Positions 24,537-36,124 of a stretch of 64,000 nucleotides of DNA are shown in pieces. This DNA is from Erpobdella octoculata (Eukaryota > Annelida > Clitellata > Hirudinida > Erpobdellidae), in NCBI GenBank assembly GCA_963978895.1, contig OZ022241.1:7134653-7198652 (forward strand). Reading direction: 5' to 3'. Both the position numbers and the translations under genes were made by a program. Position 1 is the stretch's first letter. Each line of letters begins with the position of its first letter. Below the pieces are notes generated by a model. It made no database searches. It saw nothing but the letters and a program-made list of their open reading frames with translations, and had not been told where the DNA came from.

Positions 24537-26375
24537 TTTTATATTTTATCTTTTTATGGTATAGGTACGATATCTTTAAATGTTACGGTAAATGTAAACA
24601 CAACGAACATACTACAGTGTAACAATACTGAAGGAGCTTAGAGTAATGTATTAAAGTAAAATGTAAAACATTTTATAAACAGCCAACGCATATTCATTAG
24701 AATACAAAGCCTAAAGTAAGGTGTGGTTCAATCAAGCGTGCATTTGTAATTAGTTAGTAATACTTTATTATTATTAGCTCTGATTATTTGTACATTGTGT
24801 GTTGTTTGAATGGGGAAAATTATAGACAATAAATATGTAGCTGTTGAGAATGTTTTAATTCACATTATACAAAAATTTAAATAGTTTTAAAGCTGAATAT
24901 AACTGAGAAACGTATGGACAGAAATTGTAAACAACAGGTGTGAACCAGAGATGTGCCAGGTTTTTAAGTTTTTAAAGGTTTTAAGAAAACATAAAACTTC
25001 TCAAATGTAAGGTTTTAATTTGTTTAAATTATCAATTATTTATTTTTAATCTATTTACCGTTTTTAACAGATGAAAGAGCAATTGGGGTTGTATCTTTTA
25101 AACTATACTATGTGATTGATTGATTGATTGAAAACATCACTCAAAAGACAAATAAGCCGTAAAAAATCAGGGTTTTTCATAAATCCCTTATATTTCAGGG
25201 TTTGCGGGCTTTCAAAACGAATTTTTTTTAAATTATATATGCCGACATTTATATAATTGTAATCAATTTGTTTTTGGTTTAAAATATAGATAATTATTAT
25301 TTTTATTTAATTTTTTTTTTAATTTGTAAACTTTAATTAATGGTCATGAAGGGCGAGTCTATGTATAAAATTTCAGCTCGCTTTGAGGACAGGAAGTTCG
25401 TTAATTTTCACTTTCAAGGTATGCAAACATTCAAGCAAGTAAGCCCTGCTGATCACAGTGATCACGAAGCCATTTTGGTGCTAGAGCAAAAAAAGTGTCG
25501 ACATTTTGCGTGATCACAGATTAACGTCCTTTTCACAGACGTCAATTGGGGAGGGCAGGGGCTATTTCTTCTCCTGACTTTAGAGTGGGACCTCTAAAGT
25601 AGTTTTGGCCCCCCAAAAGATATAAATTGTGCCCCAAAAATGGGCTTGGAAGGATAGAATTGAAACTTGTGCGGGTCTTTTGTAAAGGTAGGCGGTCTCC
25701 CTATGACGGTGAAGTGGGTCCCCTGTGACATTGTACTGGACTCCTTAAAGAGATGAGTAAGCAAAAATGAAAAGAGAGTTTCGAATTATTTTTGAATAAA
25801 TAGCTTCGATTAGCTCCCCTCGATCATCAGGTTTCTTGGGAGCAAAAATAAAAAGGTTTCAAAAAAATAAGATTTTGCAAAAAAATTGGTGGGCCTTCAG
25901 AACAAGTTTCTACCTCCCTTTTGCTGAAATGACGACTCTGGTCCTTTTTGCTCTAGAATGAACCGTTTAGGCGCTAGCGCAACTTTAAATTTTAGGACAA
26001 ATTAAAAAAATGAATTCGCTATGCTTTACAACTCTCCCTGCTACTGATCACAAAAAATAAAAACGTGGTAAATAATGTCGATTTTGCTCTACGATAAACC
26101 GTTAAGGCGCTAGAGCACTTTGAAAAGTGGATTTCCAGGTTTATCACCATGGAAAAAATTTTTACATAAAAATCACTTTTTTAGCACTAAAATTGTTAGA
26201 AAACACCTGTTGTGACGAGACACTCCAAGTGTAGTTTTCTGAAAGACACAACAACACCTTTTTGCGATTTTCAGAAAACTTAGAAAAAAATACTGAGAAA
26301 AATTTTTTTTTTGCGAGTTTGCATTATAATAATTATTGGAAAAGATTTCAGGTAGTAGTTGGAACCAGGACCGTC
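24537..26375. other. SERINC upstream region with degraded transposon ends
   Basis: It contains a CAGAGATGTGCCAGG MITE-like left end near 24949. At about 25535-25950 there is a body similar to the 7968-10412 family (ACGTCAATTGGGG start, GGGACCTCTAAAG middle). At 25950-26160 there is a dispersed repeat shared with 37480-37650. No TATA box with clear spacing to the SERINC ATG was identified. Confidence 0.5.
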
Positions 26376-26790
26376 TTTAACCTATTGGAGGCCCTGGGCA
26401 CATTAGGATAATGGGGCCCCTATGACTTTGACAGAACACTATTTTGTTATAATAGACAAGGAAAGTAGATAAACAAGGTTAATATTTATTTTTATTAACA
26501 ATCACATGAAACAAATAGATAAATGTAATATAGTCCACAAAAGAAACTCTTTTAGCATTTACAGCCTGTAAATTACAGGCTAGTGCTTAAAAATCTCTGT
26601 TATTTGAAGAGGAACCCTTCTAGATTTCAGATGGGCAAAATCGTTAATCAATTTTTCATCAGATTCTATAGACATCAGCAACAAACTGATTAATCTCTTT
26701 TGAAGCATCGTACTTCTCAATTCATTTTTAATTCTTTTTAATTTGGAGAAGGAGCGTTCCCCACTGCAGTTAGTTACAAATCATGCTTAA
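26376..26790 (-). pseudogene. hAT element end with transposase C-terminus remnant
   Basis: The left terminus CAGGACCGTCTTTAACC is typical of a hAT end. On the minus strand at about 26620-26785 a frame reads a hAT dimerisation domain: CSGERSFSKLKRIKNELRST followed by QKRLISLLLMSIESDEKLI. It is short and was not a long ORF. The opposite terminus was not found. Confidence 0.75.
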
Positions 26791-27189
26791 AAAGATTCTC
26801 AATGCGATTTCTACATTTGGAAATGGTTAATATAAACAATTTTGTTTTTTTTTTAAAGTTGATATATTTTTAATATACAGTCCTCATTTTCACTGTCAAC
26901 AATTTTCAAGTATTCTGGTAAATGCGTTTGGTGATCTGATCTCCGCAAAAACCTCTCCGATAATACGCTATTCATAAAAGAGCGGGACCAAAGAAGGTGA
27001 TTTTTTTCTAAATTTCCCAGAATGTGGCGATATCAGGTAATTACAAGCATATTTTTCTGATTACAAATATGTAATTTTTTTAGCTTTTCAATAGCGTTTG
27101 CACGATGAAAAGGGTTATTGATCAGTTAGCCAGCCCACTAATAACATAAAGCTTAACTAAATGCACTTAATAGTCTAAGCGCGATCCAG

Positions 27190-27425
27190 TTATATATAGA
27201 GATCAAGAAATGAGTAGTTACAGCTCACAGGAAACTGCACGGGCCGATTTTTTTGCACGTTTCATAGGTCAGGTTTTCGGCCCAGCCCGTTTAATTTGGA
27301 CCCGCCCGTTTTTACAGGCCTTAAATTTTTATACTATGCTTGACGTTAGGCCGGTTTGGCCCAGCCCATTTGAAAACCCTAAAAATTACGGCCCGGCCCG
27401 GCCGGTGCAGTACTCTAGCACCTAA
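27190..27425. repeat. Degraded GGGCCG-rich Helitron-like fragment
   Basis: CACGGGCCGATTTT, CCCGTTTTTACAGGCC and GGCCCGGCCGGTGCAGTACTC words match the 3' half of the elements at 20810 and 60057, in the orientation of the copy at 63091. Ends are lost. Confidence 0.6.
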
Positions 27426-27589
27426 ACGTAAAAATGTAGCGCTGGTGTCACAGATTTAAATAACTAGATAGATTATTCCATAGGAGGCCGCATACATACA
27501 TGAAAAACCTAGATAGATATATAGATTTTTTAAAGATTTTCAGCCGTTATTTCATTTCATGGAGTTCTTACAATATTTGTTTTCAATTG

Positions 27590-28476
27590 CAGCCGGGTGT
27601 CACCCTCAAACGGATGATACCTGGTGCGGCCCCCGCTGCACCCCCTAACTACACCACTGAATAGAAAGTACACAAAATGCAATAATAGACCATTTCAAAC
27701 ATTAAATAATTGAGCAGGTTTTAAATGAAAGGTTTTTTTTTAATTAAATAATGATGTTACTGAATTAAAAGCAAGACATTGTTAAAACAGTCGTTTGAAA
27801 AAATAGGTTTGATTGTAGCGATGTGTTTGGTGGAATTTTTGAATATCTGTAAATAATAATACACATTTAAAACGCCTCTTGTCAAGCAATTAGGGCACAG
27901 GAAACAACAATCACGCAGAGTTACCTGCCACTCACGTTCTTCATAGGCTGTTCCTTATTATCACCCAGCCAAAGCTGGTACTCATTTGTTCGACCGCAAG
28001 CGGACGAAAGACTGAGTTGACCTGAGCCGTAAGAGTGAACTCTTTGCCCGAGGCCTAAACATGGGATTTAATGAAGTTTCATATTGGATCTGACGAAAGA
28101 AGGTCTGTATTTTGGATAGTATCAAAGCACACAAGGATGCAATGATGGTGGTTAAAATAGCAATTTTATGAATAAATCGAAAAGCATAAAAAAATCAAGT
28201 TTATATATAAAAATGTCTGAACCGAAAATTCATCAAAATTCATCACAATCGTTCATTTGGAGTAATTGTAGTTACCTAAAAATGAGATCATTAGGAGCAT
28301 TATAAGATAAATTGATGGCATTACGTGGAAATTTTTTCTGAAATCTGAATAGTGGAAGCAAGTAGAATGAGTTATTAGATGCCCAGACCATGATGCAAAG
28401 TACACAAACCCCCCAAACGGGTGACACCCGGTTCGGGCCGCCCCCACCGCACTCCCTAGCTAGGCCGCTGAGCACA
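27590..28476. other. Two isolated hAT right ends and unassigned sequence
   Basis: Near 27590-27658 the sequence CACCCCCTAACTACACCACTG, and near 28410-28473 the sequence CTCCCTAGCTAGGCCGCTG, look like hAT right termini of the CAGTGGCGTAGCTAGG type, each preceded by GGTGACACCCGG. Their left partners are not recognisable. A GTACCAGCTTTGGCTGG-type motif (minus, near 27980) may be a SINE fragment. Confidence 0.5.
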
Positions 28477-29082
28477 AAGTATACAAAGATGCAATTTAAG
28501 TATGGACAAATATATTAACAGCACAAAGTAATCGTCACAGGCAAGTTAATGTAAACTCATAAAGATAATTAAATTGATAGTTTTTATTAAAAATATGAAT
28601 GATCCAATCAAAGGTTCATCATAGACTGCAATTGTCTAAAACTAATTTTTTTTTAAAACAAATCTAGTTTCAGTTTTTAAAAAAATGAATTATTTGAAGA
28701 ACGTAAATAGAATAAAAACTATATTTAAATGGCACAAATAAACTAGAATAAAATAATAATAATAAATAAAATGTAAGAATAAAATAAAAATAAGAACTAA
28801 AATTATTTACTGAACTAAAATAACACTGGTCACAATCAATATATATTTCATTGCGACTATATACACATTTAAATTGATAATTGAAATTTTCATAACTATC
28901 ATCCATCAAACTTGCATGCAAATTTATTTTGAATTATTGTAGGTTACCTTTTGTCCCACCAGGTTCACTTGCTCATAGTTGTTTAGGATTTTTGTCATCA
29001 TGACCGTCGCTATCATAAGTCATCATAATTCTACCCTTTTCAAAGTCATCATCATCATCATAAGTAAATTTTATAAGCAAAA
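28477..29082. other. AT-rich intergenic, nothing recognised
   Basis: No coding frame with a domain; short CAT/ATC repeats near 28995-29065. Confidence 0.4.
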
Positions 29083-29500
29083 CTAGCGGGGTACCCGGTG
29101 TTGCCCAGGGTTTTTAGAGGTTTTTCTAATGCTTGTCTCTCTCGCTCCCGTTTCCCTCCCCGCTTGCTCTTCCGTTCCCGGTCGGTTTCTCGCTCCCGGT
29201 AACTTTCCCTCTCCCGGTCACTTTTTCTTTCCCGCTTGCTCTTTTGATCTCGGTCGCTTTCCCGCTTTCGTTTGCTTTCCCGTTCCCGGTCGTTTTCCCT
29301 TTCCCGCTCGCTCTTTCGCTCTCAGTTGCTTCTCCGTTCCCGGTCGTTTTCCCTTTCCCGCTCGCTCTTTCGCTCTCAGTTGCTTCTCCGTTCCCGTTTC
29401 CGCTCATTTATGTATATGTATGGGTATATGGATATATATATATATATATAGTTCCCGCTCACTCTCCCGCTCCGCTCATTTTGTGACCATTTTAATTTTT
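29083..29500 (-). mobile_element. Helitron-like minisatellite element
   Basis: On the minus strand it ends ACACCGGGTACCCCGCTAG before T, after the shared stretch CATTAGAAAAACCTCTAAAA. The body is a minisatellite of about 17-18 bp (TTCCCGCTCGCTCTTTCG and variants) with a 56-bp higher-order repeat. A (TA)n interruption lies near 29433. Same family as 62562. Confidence 0.65.
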
Positions 29501-30454
29501 TTCACTAAAACTTTCCTCCATTGACTCTCAAGCTTGTGTAATCCTAAAGTCTCTTCACATTTTACAAAAAAACAATCCAATTGATTTTTTATTGCCCATC
29601 GCATCAGGTACACTTCGTGGCCCAGAAGTATAAAATTTGACTTTATGCCCCGTAAAAAATTATCATCAAGTTAACATTTTCATGATGTGGGCACATAGCA
29701 TTACTTTCGATATGATTTTGCTAGAGCAAAACATTTTCACAAAATGTTCTGGTTCGCTATTCTATTCAAGTATTCCGAAATCAATTTCGTCTTTTACTAG
29801 TTTATGGCCGTTGAGGTCCAGCCTAATGATGCTCCATTCATAATTTCAAACTTCACACTTATGTTAACTTTTTTTTTGGTTCCTGGTTTTAATTTCATTT
29901 GAAATTAAATTTTGTTTCATAAGTCGACTAGTTAACAGGAAGTAATTCCTTTCAGATGAACCTTTTGGGAATAATTGCTTTTCAGTTTCATTTCTGTATT
30001 CTGATTTAATTTGTTTTATTTGTATAATGTTACAAAAACAACAACTTGAAGTATTGTCTTTTTAAACAAAATTAACATGAAAAATAACAAATTTACTATC
30101 ATCTGATTGTAAATTGAATAAAGTTTAAAAAAGATCATGTTTTATTACTTTTTTTAGCAGTTTTGGCAGTTACTTGAGTTGTTTACGGTCGTTGTAAATA
30201 TTATGTTGAGCCTGTACGTGTTTCATCTTATAAAATTTCACGCTTATCAATCAAAATTGTACCCACATATAAGAACTGTAGGTAACATTTGTTCCAACCT
30301 GGTACAACTGCGTAGCTATTTAGCAACATCGTCATCATAGTCATCATAAATATTGCCCTTTGTAACCTCAACTTCACCATTAGTATCAACATTATTATCT
30401 AATATCACAAACTGAGTGGAGGGAAAATTTAATAAAGAAACTACTCTCAACAAT
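29501..30454. other. Intergenic, nothing recognised
   Basis: AT-rich, short chance frames only. Confidence 0.4.
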
Positions 30455-30488
30455 TAGGATGATGATGATGATGATGATAATGCTGATT

Positions 30489-30525
<37 letters not shown>

Positions 30526-30535
30526 CGACGACGAC

Positions 30536-30631
<96 letters not shown>

Positions 30632-30672
30632 GGTGGTGGTGGTGGTGGTGGTGGTGGTGGTGGTGGTGGTGG

Positions 30673-30755
<83 letters not shown>

Positions 30756-30777
30756 GTGATGATAATGAAAACGATTA
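30455..30777. repeat. (GAT)n(GGT)n(GAT)n microsatellite
   Basis: About 320 bp: GAT units, a short GAC block, GAT units, about 57 bp of GGT units and GAT units again. The Met/Val homopolymer frame across it is an artefact. Confidence 0.97.
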
Positions 30778-32087
30778 TAATGAGTTAGTATAAATTTTTT
30801 TAAAAGACAATTGACAATATTGAAATAGACAAGGACTGTGAAATATTTTAATATATTTTAATCACTTCAGTAAAACGTTTTTGTTTAGGAATATATACCC
30901 AATATATAATCAATATACAATTTAAATTAATGATGCGTCGTGAGTTTTCCAAATTAAATAGTAATGTCAATAATGAAGATGATGGTAATAATTTTAGTGT
31001 TCATGAAGTTATAATGACTATGATATGGCCTCTAGGCCATAATGACGATTACTTATGATTATTCCCAAACCCGATCATCACTCATTATTGAATTGAAAAG
31101 TGCAAAAGATTTTAGAAAATTAACCTCTGAACACCCTACCCCCTTGTCATTAGCTATTTTTGGAGTGAAACGTACATAGGGCTTGAAAAAGTTTTTGTAA
31201 AAAGTAGTTCTGACTACACCCACCCACCCCAATCATCGACTGGCTTTGGATATAAAGTTAAAAAGTTAGTTGGAGAAATATTTGTAATGTTTGGGTTTTT
31301 TTTTAATGTGTCTCATTAATGTCTCAATGTCTCAATGTCTCAATGTCTCAATGTCTCAATGTCTTGTCTCCTGACATCATATTTATAAAATATTTTGACA
31401 AAATATATAAGTGTGGAACGTTCATTCTTTACAAATTCTGGATCCACTTTTGAAAAAACGTGTAAAGTTGCTGCTAGATAACCAACTTTGAACGGCGGAA
31501 GGAGGCTAGCTAAATTCTATTGTTTCTTGACTTCTCGTTATCAATGTTTGCTTTAATAGAAAAATTTAAATACAAGATCCGAATAGTACGAAAGAGTTAA
31601 TAAGTTGAAGAAGGCAATAATTTTCACTCACCTGGAAATGAAACTGTCTCATATGGTATTTTCAACTTGTTTCTGCAGGTGGAGCAGGTGCGATCAAATG
31701 CTACCATGCAATAATTCAACAAATTTGTTTATAGAATTTTGTTAAATAGCCATAAAATTTCAAACAAAAAGTGTCATAGTGGCGACTGTTGGAAAAATAG
31801 GTAACTGCAAAAATGTCTGCAGAGTGCAGATGAACATTAAATATAATTGTTTTGACAAAATTGAAAATATTCTTTTAAATTATTTATTTCAATAACCAAA
31901 ATCATTAATAATTATTTTAAAAAAACTAAAATATAATTTGTTTTAAGTTTTAGAAAAGACTGATAAATTTTTATAGTTTTGCTATTAAAATCATCAGACC
32001 GAAAATTTTTATAAGCCTTGCAATTAATCATAATTAGGCATCATTCATTGTTTGACATAATCAGTCAACCGCTTAACCGAGTCAACG
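30778..32087. other. Intergenic with a hAT-body fragment and a short tandem repeat
   Basis: Near 31130-31250 is a fragment of the same hAT body seen near 8600 and 16500. At about 31308-31365 there are six CAATGTCT units. The rest is unassigned. Confidence 0.45.
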
Positions 32088-32097
32088 TCTATATAAC
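32088..32097 (+). promoter_or_regulatory. TATA box of the small peptide gene
   Basis: TCTATATAAC lies about 61-70 bp upstream of the ATG at 32158, leaving room for a start site near 32120 and a short 5' UTR. Confidence 0.6.
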
Positions 32098-32157
32098 AAA
32101 AATCAAGCAAGCAACATTCAACACTGTGTTACTACAAGTCGACTACAATCAGCAATT

Positions 32158-32468
32158 ATGAAGAAATTGTTTCTCATCCTCTGCGTTGTGGCAGTCTTCA
32201 TGGCTCTCACGATGAAGGTGGAGGCGCAAGGTATTATTAATTTGTTTCATGGAAAATATGTTTGTCGAAACACTTTTTAATAATCTATTTATTTGCTTTT
32301 TTTAATCAAAAATTTACTTTACACTTTTTTGTTACTCCAATCAAAATTTTTTTTGAAACTTTTCAAGATGACGAGAAAGAACAACTAGGTGGTTCTGAGG
32401 AAGCAGAAAGTAATTCAGAAGCAAAAAAAGAATGCAGTCCTTGGTCACTACATGATTATTGTTTCTAG
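32158..32468 (+). CDS. Two-exon gene for a 57-aa secreted peptide precursor
   Basis: Exon 1 is 32158-32230, exon 2 is 32368-32468, with a 137-bp GT-AG intron (donor AAG then GTATTA, acceptor TTTCAAG). Phases agree. Exon 1 is almost exactly a signal peptide of 24 residues (two Lys, hydrophobic core, VEAQ end). Exon 2 starts with an acidic Glu/Ser-rich spacer. A KK dibasic site is followed by a 12-residue C-terminus with two cysteines eight residues apart, ending Cys-Phe. This is the layout of a neuropeptide or hormone precursor with one disulfide loop; a host-defence or venom-type peptide is also possible. The Cys-Phe end recalls allatostatin-C-type peptides, but the loop is longer, and I recognise no family. 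AATAAA occurs near 32625. Confidence 0.72.
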
Positions 32469-32687
32469 TGATGGAAGGCAACAAATTAAGGATGAGATTG
32501 ATTCAAATTGTTTTCATCCAAAAACATTTTTTGAAATAACTAATTATTCAAAATTTCAAAAGTTGCAACTTTTATAACTAACGATATAAACCAGAACAAC
32601 ACTTTTTGAAACTTTAAATTGCTTATAATAAATTAACAACAAAGAGACTTTATTGTGTAACTTCCAAAACCAAACACCGGGAGTGCT

Positions 32688-32885
32688 GGCAAAACGGTAA
32701 ATTCTTTGATTTCTGAGTTGGTAGAGAGTTAGCCTTGAATGTGAGAGCTTCACGGTTCGACTCCCACTCACTGCCTTGTAGCCCATGTTAACGGAGAACT
32801 TAGCGGGTAAAATCGTTCTCTCAGTGGGCGTGTAAAAAACAGCGCCTTTGAACAACTCTGGAAAAGGCGCTATATAAATTATCAA
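32688..32885 (+). repeat. tRNA-derived SINE
   Basis: An A-box-like CTGAGTTGGTAGAG near 32713 and a perfect B box GGTTCGACTCC at 32754-32764 give a tRNA-like head. The tail reads AAAAGGCGCTATATAAATTA, of the type shared by many animal SINEs and their partner LINEs. Boundaries are approximate. Confidence 0.7.
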
Positions 32886-32929
32886 ACATTTAACAATTAA
32901 ATATTTAATAAGTTATCAAAAATGTTAGG

Positions 32930-33430
32930 ATCAGAGTTGTCCATGGGTCCAATTTTGAAGACCCGACCGACCAGAAAACCCTACCCGATCTATTTTGTTT
33001 TTTATTTTATGACCCGACCCGACCATTTGTTTTGGATCCAACCCAACCGATTTGCCACATATGAGCAAGTCTGCATTCAGATTCAACATCTGCTTCCAAT
33101 GTTTTTATAACAAAGGATCCTTCATTGACCTAGAGAAGACACTCAAGTCTTACGCCTGCGACCTAGGTCACATATCTGCTGTTCGTGGTGAATACTTTCG
33201 CTGGAAAGCCAAATGGTCGAATGTCCGATTGGCAGAGCGGCCATATACGGCAGTTGATGTTCTGCAACATTGCCAAGATTCTATCTACCCGCAGATAAAT
33301 ACGCTGCTGAAACTCTTCATCACGTTGCCCTATTCTTCAGCGACAACCGATAGATTTTTCTTAACTATACGCAGACTCAAATCTTATCTACGCGCCACCA
33401 TGGACCACCAATCGCCACCCTAACATTACC
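32930..33430 (+). pseudogene. hAT transposase C-terminal fragment
   Basis: Frame 33052-33423 reads RWKAKW, then YPQINTLLKLFITLPYSSAT and FFLTIRRLKSYLRATM, the C-terminal catalytic-to-dimerisation region of hAT transposases. A GACCCGACC-rich left portion begins with CAGAGTTGTCCATGGG near 32936, possibly the terminus. The key Glu-Arg before Ser-Phe-Ser is changed, and no upstream catalytic region exists. Confidence 0.75.
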
Positions 33431-33479
33431 GGAAAAACCACCATCGGCCTTTTTTTGCAGAAAAAACATCGGCTGAATG

Positions 33480-34255
33480 TCATATTGTAATTTACTGTTC
33501 ACCACACCGCACCAAGCCGCCACATGCCTCACCAAACCGCACCTCACCAAACCGAACTAACCTGCTTCAAACCGCATTAAACTGCTCTAAGCCACTCTGC
33601 CCCGCACCGCACCACACTGCATCACACCGCATTACACCAAGCCGCATTAAGCCGAACCAAACCATACCAAACCGAATTAAACTGCTTCAAACCACATTAA
33701 ACTGATTTAAACCACTCCGCACTACTCCGCACCACACTGCACCACACCTCACTACACCGCACCAAGCCGCACCGACCCGCACCAAACCAAACTAAACTGC
33801 TTCAAACCGCATTAAACTGCTTTAATCAACTCCGCACCACACCGCACCGCATCACACCACACCGCACCAAGCCGCAAGAAGCCACACCAAGCCTCACCAA
33901 ACCGAACTAAACTGCTTCAAACCACTTTAAAATGCTCTAAATCACTCCGCACCACACCACACTACACTGCACAACATCGCCGGTGTAGCATTTCAATGCT
34001 GTTTTAAGCAGTTTAGTTCGGTTTGGTGCGGTTTGGCGCGGCTTGATGCGATGTGGTGCGGTGTGGTGCAGTGTGGTGCGGTGTGATTTAAAGCAGTTTA
34101 ATGCGGTTTGAATCAGTTTAGTGTTGTTTGGTGCAGCTTGCTGTGTCTTGGTGCGGCTCAGTTGCGTGTGGTGCGGAGTGGTTTAAAGCAATTTAATGTG
34201 GTTTGAAGAAGTTTAGTTCGGTTTGGTAAAGGTTTAGTGCGGTTTGGTGCGGATA
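33480..34255. repeat. Large inverted CCGCACC/AAACTGCTTCAAACCGC array 1
   Basis: The left part (to about 33975) is a drifting array of CCGCACCACACCGCA and AAACTGCTTCAAACCGCATT units. From about 33985 the same units run in reverse complement (GCAGTTTAGTTCGGTTTGG, GTGCGGTGTGG). Transcribed, it would fold into a long hairpin. It lies just upstream of the aldo-keto reductase exons. Confidence 0.85.
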
Positions 34256-34603
34256 TAGAAGCCTTGGCTCTCCAGCAAGACCATGGTTAAATTTTTTTAA
34301 ACTTAACCCTAATAAATACAAATAACAGCTTTTTACTTAACATTTTTAAATATATCAGCCTTAAATAGCTTAAACTGTTATCATCATCATCATCATATTT
34401 TAGAGTAGTGTGTGGAAATAAATAAATGGGCATCATTCACGGGGAGTGTTCATTTTATGAAAGAAAAGTTCAACAGTCTAGAAAATTAAAAAATTGATAT
34501 GACTACTCCCCATCCCCCGGGTCATCATCTATTTTTCCCCACCTGTTCCATGCCTGAAATGACGTTCCTGAGTCTCTTATAAAAGATTTTTGATGTTGAA
34601 TAG
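34256..34603. other. Short intergenic or intron stretch before the AKR exons
   Basis: Contains a right hAT-like end (CTGAAATGACGTTCCTG near 34555). No upstream aldo-keto reductase exon was found here. Confidence 0.45.
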
Positions 34604-35140
34604 GTCTGACGGGAAGATTGTCCATGAAAATGATGTGATACTAAAGCTGGCACACAAGGAAACGGCTGCACAAATTATTTTAAGATGGCTCGCTCAGAGA
34701 AACATTTGTACCATACCTAAGAGTTCAAATCTTAAGAGATTAAAAGATAAGATTAACGTGAAGACAATTTAGTCTTTTAGCTTTGAATGGTTCTGAAGAG
34801 TAATAAAGTCTATAATAAAAAAAAGTATTTTTTTTCTTATGAATAAATACAGATTTTTGATTTCAATCTTGCAAAAGAGGATTTTGAAGAAATTGAAAAG
34901 ATTGATAAAAATGAAAAACTGTTTGATATGAAAATCAAGGCTGATGGGTTAACTTATTTATTATTTTTGATTGAATTTTATACATTAAATACCAAACAGG
35001 TGATGCATTGATTTTGCTGTAACAAATTATTTTAATTTTTAATTTGATTAAATATCTAAAACTTTTTCAAATTTTGCTGTAGGGTCAACATGATTCGAGA
35101 TGAAAATGTTCCAAATTATCCTTTTTTGGCAGAATTCTAA
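34604..35140 (+). CDS. Aldo-keto reductase, last three exons (5' part not found)
   Basis: Exons 34604-34757, 34853-34947 and 35083-35140 join in phase to 101 C-terminal residues plus TAA. Visible AKR hallmarks: HKETAAQIILRWLAQRN, IPKSSNLKRLKDKIN (NADP(H) 2'-phosphate binding), IFDFNLAKEDFEEIEKID and the end NVPNYPFLAEF. These enzymes reduce carbonyls with NADPH in the cytosol. The N-terminal two thirds, including the Asp-Tyr-Lys-His tetrad, are not visible upstream; an inverted repeat and a hAT remnant sit there. Splice sites and frame are intact, so it is either a real gene with distant 5' exons or a young fragment. Confidence 0.8.
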
Positions 35141-35742
35141 TTTTTCATTAAAATTGCTCAACCTTTTGGCCTTTACTGTCTTTGCTCTAAAGTTTGCATA
35201 GTTTTATAAGCTTGAACATTTTAAATAAGACAAAGACAAAAAAATCAAATACTTCCGACAAGTCAATTGTTTTGCTTGTCTACATTCATTTGCATTTTAA
35301 TGGTAATAAAAAAAATAAACCAAAGAAAGTCTCACCAAAAAGATTCAGAATAAGGGACACAAGAACATTTCTAGAAAGAAGAAAAAAGATGTTAATAAAT
35401 CAAACAAAATCAGTTGTGATTCAAGGCGGTTTACTAAAATTTAAATATTTTTTTTATTTGAAAAAAGATTGATTAAATGTAGACTTTGAATTTAACTTTC
35501 AGATGGTCGTTGTTTCTATAGTAACGCTAACAGCTCGTAGCTAAGAAATTTTCGGCAAAAAGTTTATTAAGCTATTAGTGCTTCGTACTTTATGCTAGTA
35601 TACCTGCTAATTATTAAAAAATTATTTTAAAATATTTTACATTTCTAATGTATATGTTACGGAGTTTTAGCTATTGTTTTTATTCAAGCAACGATATTAG
35701 AATTAGAAAATTAGACTATATAGCAGACAGCCAGAGCAGAAA
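35141..35742. other. Intergenic; nothing recognised
   Basis: A Lys-rich 92-codon frame at 35194-35472 shows no domain. A TATA-like ACTATATAGC at about 35715-35724 precedes the next ORF. Confidence 0.4.
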
Positions 35743-35952
35743 ATGTCGGACCCAATGAAAAACTTTTGTACTTGCGTAAGCGGGCGGCGGAAAGAGCTGA
35801 TAACTAAAGAGAGAAGTGCAAATTTAGCGAAGTTTGATTACCAGGAACTCATCGGTAGAATATTCGTCAAACCATACATGCAGCATCCTTTCCTTCCTGA
35901 TCTGACCACGACGCATTTCAGAGCGTCGGCGTTCAAGGGAAAAAAAGACTAG
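35743..35952 (+). CDS. Putative single-exon ORF, 69 aa, unknown
   Basis: The ATG has a good context (AAAATGTCG). A TATA-like ACTATATAGC lies about 20-30 bp upstream, and AATAAA follows near 36014. The product has a Cys-x-Cys near residue 9, a basic middle and a Pro/aromatic segment (FVKPYMQHPFLPDL), ending in basic residues. Base composition is less AT-rich than the surroundings. No family recognised. The short TATA-to-ATG distance means the ORF could also be a 3' exon. Confidence 0.4.
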   Translation: MSDPMKNFCTCVSGRRKELITKERSANLAKFDYQELIGRIFVKPYMQHPFLPDLTTTHFRASAFKGKKD

Positions 35953-36124
35953 AGATTTTTTTTAAACTTCAACCTCTTGTAATTGCTCTCTTGTAATTTG
36001 TCAAAATATTCTCAATAAATAGTTTAAAAAAATTAAAGTTTTTACTTGTAGGTATTATTATCTTGCTTATAATATAGGACAATTTAGGTCATATGATATC
36101 TTTAGAAGACTAGTTAATCAAAAA

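Noticed and set aside
30459..30788. 109-codon Met/Val frame
   Set aside because: Pure product of the GAT/GGT microsatellite.
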